Shown here one piece after another: positions 48,102 to 56,146 of a stretch of 64,000 nt of DNA. The notes under the pieces were generated by a model, which saw only the letters and a program-made list of their open reading frames with translations, did no database searches and was not told the DNA's origin. The stretch comes from Prevotella sp. (lineage in GTDB: Bacteria; Bacteroidota; Bacteroidia; Bacteroidales; Bacteroidaceae), in assembly GCA_022486815.1 (NCBI GenBank), contig JAKVJW010000007.1, forward strand, positions 1 to 64,000, given 5' to 3'. The translations under genes and the position numbers were made by a program. The number at the start of each line of letters is the position of its first letter. Positions within the stretch are counted from its first letter, which is position 1.

Positions 48102-48132
48102 TTTGCAAATTTGCGTTTTTACCGTATCTTTG
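48102..48132 (+). promoter_or_regulatory. mutS2 promoter, start site at or next to the ATG
   Basis: TTTG (48102-48105), exactly 19 bp, TATCTTTG (48125-48132). The gene's ATG is at 48137, so transcription would begin within a few bases of the start codon. Confidence 0.65.
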
Positions 48133-48136
48133 TTCC

Positions 48137-50725
48137 ATGATTTATCCAAAAAATTTCGAAAGCAAAATAGGATTTGATGAAATCAAGCAACAACTTGCAG
48201 ATCACTGTCTGAGCCGATTGGGACAAGAAAGGGTCAACACCATTTCCTTTTCCTATCATACAGAAGATATCAATGAAAGTCTTGAACAGGTTCGAGAACT
48301 GCATCATTTGCTGGAAATAGAAGATCAATTCCCTCTTGATGGATTCCTTGACATACGCGCTGCTCTCCAGAAAATCCGCATCCAAAACACTCATCTGGAA
48401 GAAGATGAACTCTTCGCACTGGAAAAGATGTTAAAGACAGAAGGTCTTATCCTGAAATTAGTCCGTACCCGTGAAGAGGATCATCAAGGAGAAGAGATTC
48501 CAGATCTGAATCATACAGGAACAAACTACCCTGCCTTATATGAATTAGCTGATGGAGTAGCGGATTTCCCGAGAATAGTACAGAGAATTCAACAGATTCT
48601 TGACGAAAACGGACATCTGCGTAATAATGCATCACCAGAATTAAGTGACATAAGGAGTTCTCTTAAGCATGCAAGAGGGAGTATCACAAAGACCCTGTAT
48701 GGTATTCTTCGTTCCGCCCAGAATGAAGGTATAGTAGATAAGGATATCGCACCGACAATGCGTGATGGAAGTCTCGTTATTCCTGTAGCCCCAAGTTTAA
48801 AACGGCGTATTCGCGGTATCGTACATGACGAATCAGCCACTGGAAAAACAGTCTTTATAGAACCAGAACAAGTTGTCGATGCAAATAACAAAGTCCGGGA
48901 ACTTGAAGGCAGGGAACGCCAAGAAGAGATCCGTATTCTGAAGGAAATTACCACACTCATCCGCCCTTATGTAACAGAACTTCTTGATGCATGCCATTTC
49001 CTGGGCGATATAGACTTGATTTATGCAAAGGTAGCAATAGGAAAGTCCATGAAAGCTTGTGAACCTAAAGTAGAAGATCAACCCATCATAGACTGGATAC
49101 AGGCTCGCCATCCACTTTTGGAAAAGTCGCTTAAGAAAAAAGAAAATGGACCACGTCAATTAGTTCCTTTAGATATTACGCTCCAGAAAGATTCCCGGAT
49201 TCTAGTCATCTCAGGGCCAAATGCGGGTGGAAAATCAGTTTGCTTGAAGACTGTAGGACTTTTACAATATATGCTGCAATGTGGCTTGCCTATCCCAGTA
49301 GCAGAGAATTCCCATGCCGGCATATTCCATGATATCATGATTGACATCGGCGACGAACAAAGTCTGGAAAATGACCTAAGTACTTACTCATCACATCTGC
49401 TTCACATGAAGAGCATGATGAAACAGGCTAATCGTCAAACTCTTTTTCTAATAGATGAATTCGGTAGTGGAACAGAGCCTCGTATCGGCGGAGCAATTGC
49501 AGAATGTGTCCTTGATCAACTTCTGAAAAAAGGAGCTTGGGGGGTCATAACCACACATTATTCCAACCTTAAGCACTTTGCTGACTCACATCAAGATGTT
49601 GTCAATGGCGCCATGCTATATGACCGTCATGAGATGCAACCCCTTTTTCAATTGGCTATAGGGCGTCCCGGTAGTTCATTTGCTATCGATATCGCCAGGA
49701 AAATCGGTCTTCCGGAAGAAGTAATCAAAGAAGCCTCTGAAATCGTAGGCAACGATTATATACAAAGCGATAAATATCTTCAGGATATCGTACGTGACAA
49801 ACGCTATTGGGAAAGCAAGCGCCAAAAGATTCATCAAAGAGAAAAAGAACTTGAGAAGATGACAGCCCAGTATGAAGAAGGGCTTACTCAGGTGGAGGAA
49901 CAGCGTCATGAAGTCCTTAGCAAAGCCAAAGATGAAGCTAAATCCTTATTGTCGGAAAGTAACAAGAAGATAGAAAATGCTATAAAAGCTATCCGTGAAA
50001 GCCAAGCACAAAAAGAAATAACCAGGAAGGCGCGACAGGAACTGGACGACTTTAAGCAGGAAATAGATTCAGAACAAAAAAAACAAGATGATATAACCCG
50101 AAAAATCGAAAAAATCAAACAACGTAAAGAACGTCGGGAAAAACACAAGACTGAAAAAGCGAAGAATCAGGAACTACAGAGAGCTAATAGTACGAAATCA
50201 ACGGCTTCTATTCTTCAAGAACTGATTATCGGAGATCTTGTTCGAATCAAAGGAATGAATCAGTCAGGACGTATAGAGAGTATAAATGGAAAAAATGCTC
50301 GAGTCATATTCGGAGACCTGATTACCACAATAGACAAAAATAAACTTGAACATGTAAATAATGATCCGAATACTACCATCCATAAACAAGATGAGGCAAC
50401 GAAACAAGATGCTATAGCTGAGCGTTTACGTAATGTCATCATCAGCCAGGCTACGCAAAGAACTATTGATGCACATAAAAGCCAGTTCCAACAAGATTTA
50501 GATGTCCGCGGTCTTCGAGGGGATGAAGCAATTAATTCCGTCCAGCATTTTATAGATGATGCTATTCTCATGAATGTACCTCGTGTCAGAATCCTTCATG
50601 GAAAAGGTAATGGCATCCTAAGAAGTCTTATCCGACAGTATCTTGCCACGATTCCAAATGTAAATCATTTTGCAGATGAAAGTGTACAACTTGGAGGTGC
50701 CGGAATCACTGTCGTCGATCTTTAA
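48137..50725 (+). CDS. mutS2: MutS2-family ATPase/endonuclease
   Basis: An 862-residue protein. MutS2 proteins suppress homologous recombination or split collided ribosomes, depending on the species. The MutS core and ATPase show Walker A SGPNAGGKSVCLKT (about 356-369), Walker B TLFLIDEFGSGTEP and GVITTHYSNL. A long coiled coil (about 540-680) precedes a KOW-like region, and a C-terminal Smr nuclease domain begins LDVRGLRGDEAINSV with LHGKGNGILR. All expected domains are present. Confidence 0.95.
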   Translation: MIYPKNFESKIGFDEIKQQLADHCLSRLGQERVNTISFSYHTEDINESLEQVRELHHLLEIEDQFPLDGFLDIRAALQKIRIQNTHLEEDELFALEKMLKTEGLILKLVRTREEDHQGEEIPDLNHTGTNYPALYELADGVADFPRIVQRIQQILDENGHLRNNASPELSDIRSSLKHARGSITKTLYGILRSAQNEGIVDKDIAPTMRDGSLVIPVAPSLKRRIRGIVHDESATGKTVFIEPEQVVDANNKVRELEGRERQEEIRILKEITTLIRPYVTELLDACHFLGDIDLIYAKVAIGKSMKACEPKVEDQPIIDWIQARHPLLEKSLKKKENGPRQLVPLDITLQKDSRILVISGPNAGGKSVCLKTVGLLQYMLQCGLPIPVAENSHAGIFHDIMIDIGDEQSLENDLSTYSSHLLHMKSMMKQANRQTLFLIDEFGSGTEPRIGGAIAECVLDQLLKKGAWGVITTHYSNLKHFADSHQDVVNGAMLYDRHEMQPLFQLAIGRPGSSFAIDIARKIGLPEEVIKEASEIVGNDYIQSDKYLQDIVRDKRYWESKRQKIHQREKELEKMTAQYEEGLTQVEEQRHEVLSKAKDEAKSLLSESNKKIENAIKAIRESQAQKEITRKARQELDDFKQEIDSEQKKQDDITRKIEKIKQRKERREKHKTEKAKNQELQRANSTKSTASILQELIIGDLVRIKGMNQSGRIESINGKNARVIFGDLITTIDKNKLEHVNNDPNTTIHKQDEATKQDAIAERLRNVIISQATQRTIDAHKSQFQQDLDVRGLRGDEAINSVQHFIDDAILMNVPRVRILHGKGNGILRSLIRQYLATIPNVNHFADESVQLGGAGITVVDL

Positions 50726-50813
50726 TACGATTTGAGGATACCTTTCTATTCTGAAAAGACAACCATTGAATCCTGATACAAATGTTAAAAAACAAGTAAA
50801 TCATTCAGAATTC

Positions 50814-50844
50814 TTTTCCAATTAAAATAAATTTTCTATCTTTG
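50814..50844 (+). promoter_or_regulatory. Promoter of the SRP RNA
   Basis: TATCTTTG (50837-50844) with a T-rich -33 region (TTTT at 50814-50817). The predicted start is near 50850, followed by a small hairpin (GCTTG / CAAGC, 50850-50865) before the RNA. Confidence 0.6.
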
Positions 50845-50870
50845 CATCCGCTTGATAAAACAAGCTATAC

Positions 50871-50966
50871 GGGCAAGTCTCTTACGGCCAGCTCCTCTGG
50901 AATCCCCCAGGTTGGGAACGAAGCAAGGGTACAGAGTTGTAGCGGCGCGCTAAGAATCGCTTGCCC
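50871..50966 (+). ncRNA. ffs: Signal recognition particle RNA (small bacterial type)
   Basis: About 96 nt closed by the stem GGGCAAG (50871-50877) with CTTGCCC (50960-50966). The apical domain has the conserved CAGG...GGAA...AAGCAA arrangement (CCCAGGTTGGGAACGAAG), the Ffh-binding loop. It guides ribosomes making membrane proteins to the membrane with Ffh. Confidence 0.88.
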
Positions 50967-50969
50967 ACC

Positions 50970-51045
50970 TGCCTTCTAAAGCTCATAGGAAGAGCACAGG
51001 ATGGTTTCATCTTGAAGGTTGCCGGTCCGATTCCGGCAGAAGGCA
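50970..51045 (+). ncRNA. tRNA-shaped RNA lacking a normal anticodon loop
   Basis: Exactly 76 nt, closing with an 8-bp acceptor-like stem (TGCCTTCT / AGAAGGCA). A D-like arm (GCTC-ATAGGAA-GAGC) and a T-like arm (GCCGG-TCCGATT-CCGGC) are clear. The middle arm is CAGGATG-GTTT-CATCTTG, a 7-bp stem with a 4-nt loop, so no 7-nt anticodon loop with U33 exists. CCA is not encoded. It starts 3 nt after the SRP RNA and shares its promoter and terminator. It could be a degenerate tRNA or a non-decoding tRNA mimic; I cannot assign an amino acid. Confidence 0.6.
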
Positions 51046-51053
51046 CAATATCA

Positions 51054-51096
51054 AAGGACAGTACACTATTTTAGTGAGACTGTCCTTATTTTTATC
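51054..51096 (+). terminator. Terminator of the SRP RNA transcript
   Basis: A 9-bp perfect stem AAGGACAGT (51054-51062) / ACTGTCCTT (51079-51087), followed by ATTTTTAT. It ends the SRP RNA and tRNA-like transcript. Confidence 0.85.
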
Positions 51097-51338
51097 CTTG
51101 ACAAACTTTCTTTTTCTATTCATGAGTCCCTACTTGCACAGATTAAGATTTTTTGTTTATTCAAAAAAAGTAAAATTTCTGCCTATCCCTCTTTTTTATG
51201 AAGGATTTTAAGTATTTTTGCAAAGAATAAGCAGCTCTTGATAGAGATTTCACCAGTTTAAAAAACAGGCAAACTCTTTTTCATTGCAAAAGCAATATAT
51301 AGACTCACCACCCTTTAGAAAATACAATTTGTTAGAAC

Positions 51339-51914
51339 ATGATTACATCACAAAATATCACACAAGTAAGAGCTTTCGCACGACAAGATGGAGTTTTTCT
51401 CTCTGTCTTGTGGATAGTGGGATTTCTCTGTACTATGCTATCAGTAAAAATGCCAATAATAGCACCAATAGGTGATTTTGCTGTTATTGCCACTCCTTTT
51501 TTCGTAGCCTACAGACTGAAGAAATTCAGAGACGGTGCTTTGGAGGGTGTCATTTCTTTCCGAAGAGGTTTGCTCTATACTGCTGAAACTTTCTTCCATG
51601 CCGCTCTTATACTTGGAATCATACAGTATCTTTATTTCAAGTTTGGTGATATCAATGGCTTTCTGCAGCAATGGAATGATTCTTATACAATAATCGCCAA
51701 AGCCTATAATCTGGACAAGATGCAGTCGCAGCAACTCAAGGAAGCTATTAGTATGATGAGTCCGGTAGCATGGGCATCCATGTTTTTTATCCTCGAACTA
51801 TTCGGAGCCCTGATAGCAAGTCCCATCATTGCAGCTATCATGTCACGGCAGACCGCTCACAAACATATACAGAACGGTAACTCGGAGAATAACAATAATT
51901 CAAAAAACATTTGA
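51339..51914 (+). CDS. DUF4199-family membrane protein
   Basis: A 191-residue protein with four hydrophobic segments (VFLSVLWIVGFLCTMLSVKM, IGDFAVIATPFFVAYRLKKF, LYTAETFFHAALILGIIQYL, SMFFILELFGALIASPIIAA), as in DUF4199. Function is unknown. In Bacteroidetes this gene often precedes a DPM1-type glycosyltransferase, as here, suggesting a shared role in lipid-linked sugar handling. Confidence 0.8.
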   Translation: MITSQNITQVRAFARQDGVFLSVLWIVGFLCTMLSVKMPIIAPIGDFAVIATPFFVAYRLKKFRDGALEGVISFRRGLLYTAETFFHAALILGIIQYLYFKFGDINGFLQQWNDSYTIIAKAYNLDKMQSQQLKEAISMMSPVAWASMFFILELFGALIASPIIAAIMSRQTAHKHIQNGNSENNNNSKNI

Positions 51915-51931
51915 AATCCATTTTTAAAGAA

Positions 51932-52900
51932 ATGAACATATCTGTCATTATACCTCTTTACAACGAAGCAGAGTCTCTTCCTGAACTTTACAACTGGATT
52001 GTAAAAGTCATGAACACTAATCACTACACCTATGAAATTATTTTCATAAACGATGGTTCAACTGACAATTCTTGGAAAGTAATTCAAAACTTATCGAAAA
52101 AGTCAAACTCTGTGAGAGGTATCCGGTTCCGCCGTAATTATGGTAAGAGCCCTGCATTATATTGCGGATTCAAGGTTGCCCAAGGTGACGTAGTCATTAC
52201 GATGGATGCTGATCTTCAAGATTCCCCGGAAGAGATACCCGGCTTATATAAGATGATTATGGAGGAAGACTACGATCTGGTTTCAGGGTATAAAAAGAAA
52301 CGCTATGATCCTTTATCCAAAACCATTCCGACAAGACTTTTCAATGCAACTGCACGTTGGATCAGTGGAATTCATAATCTCCACGATTTCAATTGTGGAC
52401 TGAAAGCATACAAAAAGGTAGTCGTAAAGAATATTGAAGTTTACGGTGAGATGCACCGCTATATCCCCTACTTGGCAAAGAATGCAGGTTTTGACAAGAT
52501 CGGAGAAAAAGTGGTACACCATCAAGCTCGCAAATATGGCAGATCCAAATTCGGTGTTAGCCGATTCTTCAACGGCTATCTGGATTTGCTTACACTTTGG
52601 TTTCTTACTAATTTCGGTAAAAAGCCAATGCACGTGTTCGGATTTCTTGGGTCTATTGTTTTCTTCGTCGGTTTTATAGCACTCATTATCCTGGGGACAG
52701 ATAAACTCATTGCTCTCCATGAAGGTATATACGGAAACTTGATTACAGACTCACCTTATTTCTTTATTGCCTTGACAACTATGGTATTGGGCACTCAACT
52801 CTTCCTTGCAGGATTTATAGGAGATCTCATCAGTCGGCAGAACGTAAGACGAAACGACTATCAAATAGCTGAGGAAGTTCATTTAAATGACAAACCCTAA
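51932..52900 (+). CDS. GT2 glycosyltransferase, DPM1/GtrB type
   Basis: A 323-residue enzyme that moves a sugar from a nucleotide to a polyprenyl phosphate. The GT-A fold shows ISVIIPLYNEAESLPELYNW, IFINDGSTDNSW, and MDADLQDSPEEI with the metal-binding motif. Two C-terminal membrane helices follow (GFLGSIVFFVGFIALIILGT and FFIALTTMVLGTQLFLAGFI). I prefer the ATG at 51932; an upstream TTG at 51911 would overlap DUF4199. Confidence 0.92.
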   Translation: MNISVIIPLYNEAESLPELYNWIVKVMNTNHYTYEIIFINDGSTDNSWKVIQNLSKKSNSVRGIRFRRNYGKSPALYCGFKVAQGDVVITMDADLQDSPEEIPGLYKMIMEEDYDLVSGYKKKRYDPLSKTIPTRLFNATARWISGIHNLHDFNCGLKAYKKVVVKNIEVYGEMHRYIPYLAKNAGFDKIGEKVVHHQARKYGRSKFGVSRFFNGYLDLLTLWFLTNFGKKPMHVFGFLGSIVFFVGFIALIILGTDKLIALHEGIYGNLITDSPYFFIALTTMVLGTQLFLAGFIGDLISRQNVRRNDYQIAEEVHLNDKP

Positions 52901-52988
52901 AGAGAAATTTATCATATCAATTTTCCAAATAATTGTATCCATTAAGGAAACGATTTATTTGATCACTTCCTTTTAGAAGGAATAATTT

Positions 52989-53516
52989 ATGAAAACAAAA
53001 AGGATAAAAAAAAGATCCGGAAGAGAAAGGGCTTTTCGCATAGTCACGATAGTTACTCTCTTAGCAGGTTTTCTACTGACAGGATGTTCTAGTTTAGATT
53101 GCCCTTACGAAAACAGGGTCTATACGAAATATCAGCTAAAAGGTGATGTGAAAATGCTTTTGGATACGCTAACCGTAACGACCAACCGCATCTCAGATGG
53201 CTCAGATACCATACTTCTGAATCAAGCTGTAAAGATAGACAGTTTCGAATTGCCAATGAGTTATGTCAATGCACAGGATGTATTTCACTTCCACATTAAG
53301 AGAACTGATAAACAGACCTTTACAGATACAGTAATAGTAAACAAGAAAGACCAAACTCATTTTGAATCTGTTGATTGCAATCCTGCCTACTTTCATACCC
53401 TCACAGGCATAAGCTATACTACTCATGCCATTGATTCTATCGTCATACATAACACTCAAGTGAACTATGATGTCTCACAACCACATTTCTATATTTATTT
53501 CCGCTATCACGATTAG
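52989..53516 (+). CDS. DUF6452-family lipoprotein
   Basis: A 175-residue lipoprotein (signal ending LLTGC, Cys33, after a basic N-terminus KRIKKRSGRERAFR). It has conserved CPYENRVYTKYQL and a C-terminal beta pattern. Function is unknown. The next gene, DUF6048, overlaps it by 50 bp; the two families commonly neighbour one another in Bacteroidales. Confidence 0.75.
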   Translation: MKTKRIKKRSGRERAFRIVTIVTLLAGFLLTGCSSLDCPYENRVYTKYQLKGDVKMLLDTLTVTTNRISDGSDTILLNQAVKIDSFELPMSYVNAQDVFHFHIKRTDKQTFTDTVIVNKKDQTHFESVDCNPAYFHTLTGISYTTHAIDSIVIHNTQVNYDVSQPHFYIYFRYHD

Positions 53517-54177
53517 TATGTCACTCCTATGGAGTCCTGACATAAATGCTCGGCAAATATTCCCTAAGACGAAGAATCGTCCGACAACCAAAGCCATAGC
53601 TGATACAACAGCTACCTTCCGCGGTTTCCAAGTGACATTCGACCTCTTGGGGGCTGCCCAAATGTGGCTTAGCGATTATGGTCAGTATGAAACGGCTTTG
53701 AGAGTGGATATCAAAGACAAATACTTTCCTATTGTAGAGTTAGGATATGGCAAAGCTGACGCCAAGGATGAATCGACCAATCTGCATTATAAAGCAAATG
53801 CACCTTATATCCGGATAGGATTAGATTTTAATTTACTTAAAAACAAACATGACATATATAGACTTTACGGTGGCTTTCGTTATGCCTTTACCTCCTATAA
53901 GTTCGATGTTACAAGTCCGGGAGTAACCGATCCTGTCTGGGGAGGAATCGCGCCATACAGTGCTAAAGACATACAAGTTCATTACCAGTGGATAGAAGCA
54001 GTAGCAGGAGTAGATGTTAAAATCTCTGGTCCTATACATTTAGGATGGAGCGTAAGATGCCGGCGACGCCTTTTCCATAATGATGGAAATATCGGGAACA
54101 CTTGGTATGTACCAGGATTTGGTAAACAAGGAGGGAGCAGACTAGGAGGTACATTCAATCTGATCTTCCAGTTTTAA
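53467..54177 (+). CDS. DUF6048-family outer-membrane-like protein
   Basis: A 236-residue exported protein (signal-like MMSHNHISIFISAITISMSL). The mature part has alternating beta-strand patterns with aromatic girdles (YFPIVELGYGKAD, APYIRIGLDFNLL, IYRLYGGFRYAFT) and ends in LGGTFNLIFQF, with a terminal Phe typical of outer-membrane barrels. Function is unknown. It starts inside the DUF6452 gene, so translation is probably coupled. Confidence 0.75.
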   Translation: MMSHNHISIFISAITISMSLLWSPDINARQIFPKTKNRPTTKAIADTTATFRGFQVTFDLLGAAQMWLSDYGQYETALRVDIKDKYFPIVELGYGKADAKDESTNLHYKANAPYIRIGLDFNLLKNKHDIYRLYGGFRYAFTSYKFDVTSPGVTDPVWGGIAPYSAKDIQVHYQWIEAVAGVDVKISGPIHLGWSVRCRRRLFHNDGNIGNTWYVPGFGKQGGSRLGGTFNLIFQF

Positions 54178-54246
54178 ACAGCATCGGAAAGTAAATACTA
54201 CTTTATTTAAAATAACACGATTACAAGAACTGAAATATCAAATCTT

Positions 54247-55323
54247 ATGAATAAAAGAAATCGCAAAAGACTAAGATGGCAGATTCCATTCCTCTTTCTT
54301 CTGATTATTGGAACAGTCTACATAATCCGTCAGCAACGGTCTCAGCCTTATCAGAAAGACACAGGGTTTATTTTTGGTACAGTATACCATATCACTTATC
54401 AGAATGACAAAGATCTACAGACAGGCATTGACGAGGCACTTCATGAGGTTGATGCTTCCCTCTCACCCTTTAACCCCCAGTCTATTATTACACAGGTCAA
54501 CCAAAACAAGACCGTTAAACTCAATAAGATGTTCACCGATGTTTTCTCTTTAGCTGAAGAGGTATCTTCAGAGACAGACGGAGCATTCGACATCACGGTA
54601 GCTCCTCTGGTTAATACATGGGGCTTCGGTTTCAAAAAGGGAAAAGCTCCTGCTCCAGCAATTGTGGATAGTTTGAAGTCTTTTGTCGGATTCAATAAGG
54701 TTAAACTTATCAATGGGAAAATCGTCAAACAGGACCCTCGTGTCATGCTTGACTGCTCTGGCATAGCCAAAGGCTATGGCTGTGATGTCGTAGCTGATTT
54801 CCTGAGAAAAAATGGCATCAAGAACTTTATTGTTGAAATCGGTGGAGAGATTGTAGCCAATGGCATTGATCAGAAGCGTGTTCCCTGGCACATCGGGGTG
54901 ACTAAACCAACTGACGACTCTCTGAATACAAATCAGGAAATTGAGACCATCCTCAATGTTACAGATATAGCAATGGCTACAAGCGGAAATTATCGAAATT
55001 TTTATTATAAGGGAGGACGAAAGTTTGCTCATACCATTGACCCTCATACCGGCTATCCCGTCCAACACAGTTTGCTATCTTCTACTGTTCTCGCAAAAAA
55101 CTGTGCGACCGCTGATGCCTATGCTACTGCATTTATGGTTCTCGGTGTAAACGGCGCAAAAGCTATACTCAGGAAGCATCCAGAACTTATGGTCTATTTT
55201 ATCTATGCTGATGATAAGGGAAAACTTAAAGAATGGTATTCTCCAGGCTTGAAAGATAAAATTGCCGATGATCAGTTGAACACGGTCCAAAAACAACATC
55301 ATGGCCGAACTAAGAGTTTATGA
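54247..55323 (+). CDS. apbE: FAD:protein FMN transferase (ApbE)
   Basis: A 358-residue Mg-dependent flavin transferase that attaches FMN to threonines of redox proteins such as Nqr/Rnf. An N-terminal membrane anchor (IPFLFLLIIGTVYIIRQQR) precedes the enzyme domain. Visible motifs are TGFIFGTVYHITY, DGAFDITVAPLVNTWGFG, DCSGIAKGYGCDVVADF, GGEI and HTIDPHTGYPV. It overlaps the next gene by 23 bp. The target flavoprotein is not in the window. Confidence 0.94.
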   Translation: MNKRNRKRLRWQIPFLFLLIIGTVYIIRQQRSQPYQKDTGFIFGTVYHITYQNDKDLQTGIDEALHEVDASLSPFNPQSIITQVNQNKTVKLNKMFTDVFSLAEEVSSETDGAFDITVAPLVNTWGFGFKKGKAPAPAIVDSLKSFVGFNKVKLINGKIVKQDPRVMLDCSGIAKGYGCDVVADFLRKNGIKNFIVEIGGEIVANGIDQKRVPWHIGVTKPTDDSLNTNQEIETILNVTDIAMATSGNYRNFYYKGGRKFAHTIDPHTGYPVQHSLLSSTVLAKNCATADAYATAFMVLGVNGAKAILRKHPELMVYFIYADDKGKLKEWYSPGLKDKIADDQLNTVQKQHHGRTKSL

Positions 55324-56068
55324 CCAACTCCTGAAACTGCCTCTTTTTTTAGGGCTCAGCCGTGATGACCTCTCCAAGGTCATCTCCCATACCCCTTTCG
55401 GCTTCTTAAAATACCATAAAGGGAAAATGGTGATCATGGAGAATGAACCATGCGACCGTCTCTATTTTCTATTGAAAGGCACACTTAATGCGGAATCCTC
55501 AGCTGATGACCACAGTTATCGTTTCATCGAAGAGCTATCTGCTCCTGAGGTTCTGCAACCTGAACGGCTATTCGGACTACACCAACGTTTCACAAAAAAT
55601 TTTATTTGTAAAACAGAAGTTAGCCTGATAACCTTAGAAAAAGTGGAAGTAATGAAACTTTCACAAGAATTCAGCATCTTCCGACTTAATCTCCTCAACA
55701 TCATCAGTGCAAAAACACAGAAACTTTCCAGATACCCCTGGCGAAGAGCTCCTCAAGACATAGGGCATCGCATAGCCCGCTTTCTGGAATCACATTGTGA
55801 TCGTCCTGCAGGTCCTAAGACCGTATATATCAGAATGATAGACCTTGCAAAAGAACTCAACGAAAGTCGGTTGGATATATCCCGTGCCTTAAATCAGTTG
55901 AGTCATCACGGCCTTGCCACACTCTCACGCGGAAAGATTATTATTCCCGCACTGGAAAAATTGCTTATGGATAATAACCTTGAGAATATCACGATCCACA
56001 AAAGGGCAGAAACTGAGAAGAAAAATAATGTCAACTCACTTTATAGGAAGCAATTTACAAAGGGATGA
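55301..56068 (+). CDS. Crp/Fnr-family transcription regulator
   Basis: A 255-residue protein with a cyclic-nucleotide-binding-like domain (DRLYFLLKGTLNAES, ELSAPEVLQPERLFG) and a C-terminal winged helix (YIRMIDLAKELNESRLDISR, ALNQLSHHGLATLSRGKII). No cysteine cluster for an Fe-S sensor is apparent. It is translationally coupled to apbE, so it may sense redox state or flavin metabolism; this is inference. Confidence 0.85.
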   Translation: MAELRVYDQLLKLPLFLGLSRDDLSKVISHTPFGFLKYHKGKMVIMENEPCDRLYFLLKGTLNAESSADDHSYRFIEELSAPEVLQPERLFGLHQRFTKNFICKTEVSLITLEKVEVMKLSQEFSIFRLNLLNIISAKTQKLSRYPWRRAPQDIGHRIARFLESHCDRPAGPKTVYIRMIDLAKELNESRLDISRALNQLSHHGLATLSRGKIIIPALEKLLMDNNLENITIHKRAETEKKNNVNSLYRKQFTKG

Positions 56069-56118
56069 AATAGATGTTAAATTCAGCAATTTAATATCTG
56101 AAAAGCGACAATTTTCAC

Positions 56119-56126
56119 TACCTTTG
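56119..56126 (+). promoter_or_regulatory. -7 element of the M3 peptidase promoter
   Basis: TACCTTTG at 56119-56126 fits TAnnTTTG, 20 bp before the ATG at 56147. The -33 region is weak (TCTG). Confidence 0.5.
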
Positions 56127-56146
56127 TATCAAAATAGAGAAAGAGC

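Larger units (their letters stand above)
50726..51338. other. Non-coding RNA region between mutS2 and the DUF4199 gene
   Basis: It contains a promoter, SRP RNA, a tRNA-shaped element and a terminator. Downstream (51097-51338) a TATTTTTG at 51213-51220 is a possible -7 site for the DUF4199 gene. No protein gene is supported here. Confidence 0.75.

Noticed and set aside
50970..51045. Calling the element tRNA-Glu(TTC) or tRNA-Sec(TCA)
   Set aside because: Either reading needs an 8-nt or misplaced anticodon loop; the arm forms a 7-bp stem with a 4-nt loop, and the long variable arm of tRNA-Sec is missing.
51911..51931. TTG start for the GT2 gene
   Set aside because: The ATG at 51932 begins exactly at the conserved MNISVIIPLYN fold start; the extra seven residues are not typical.
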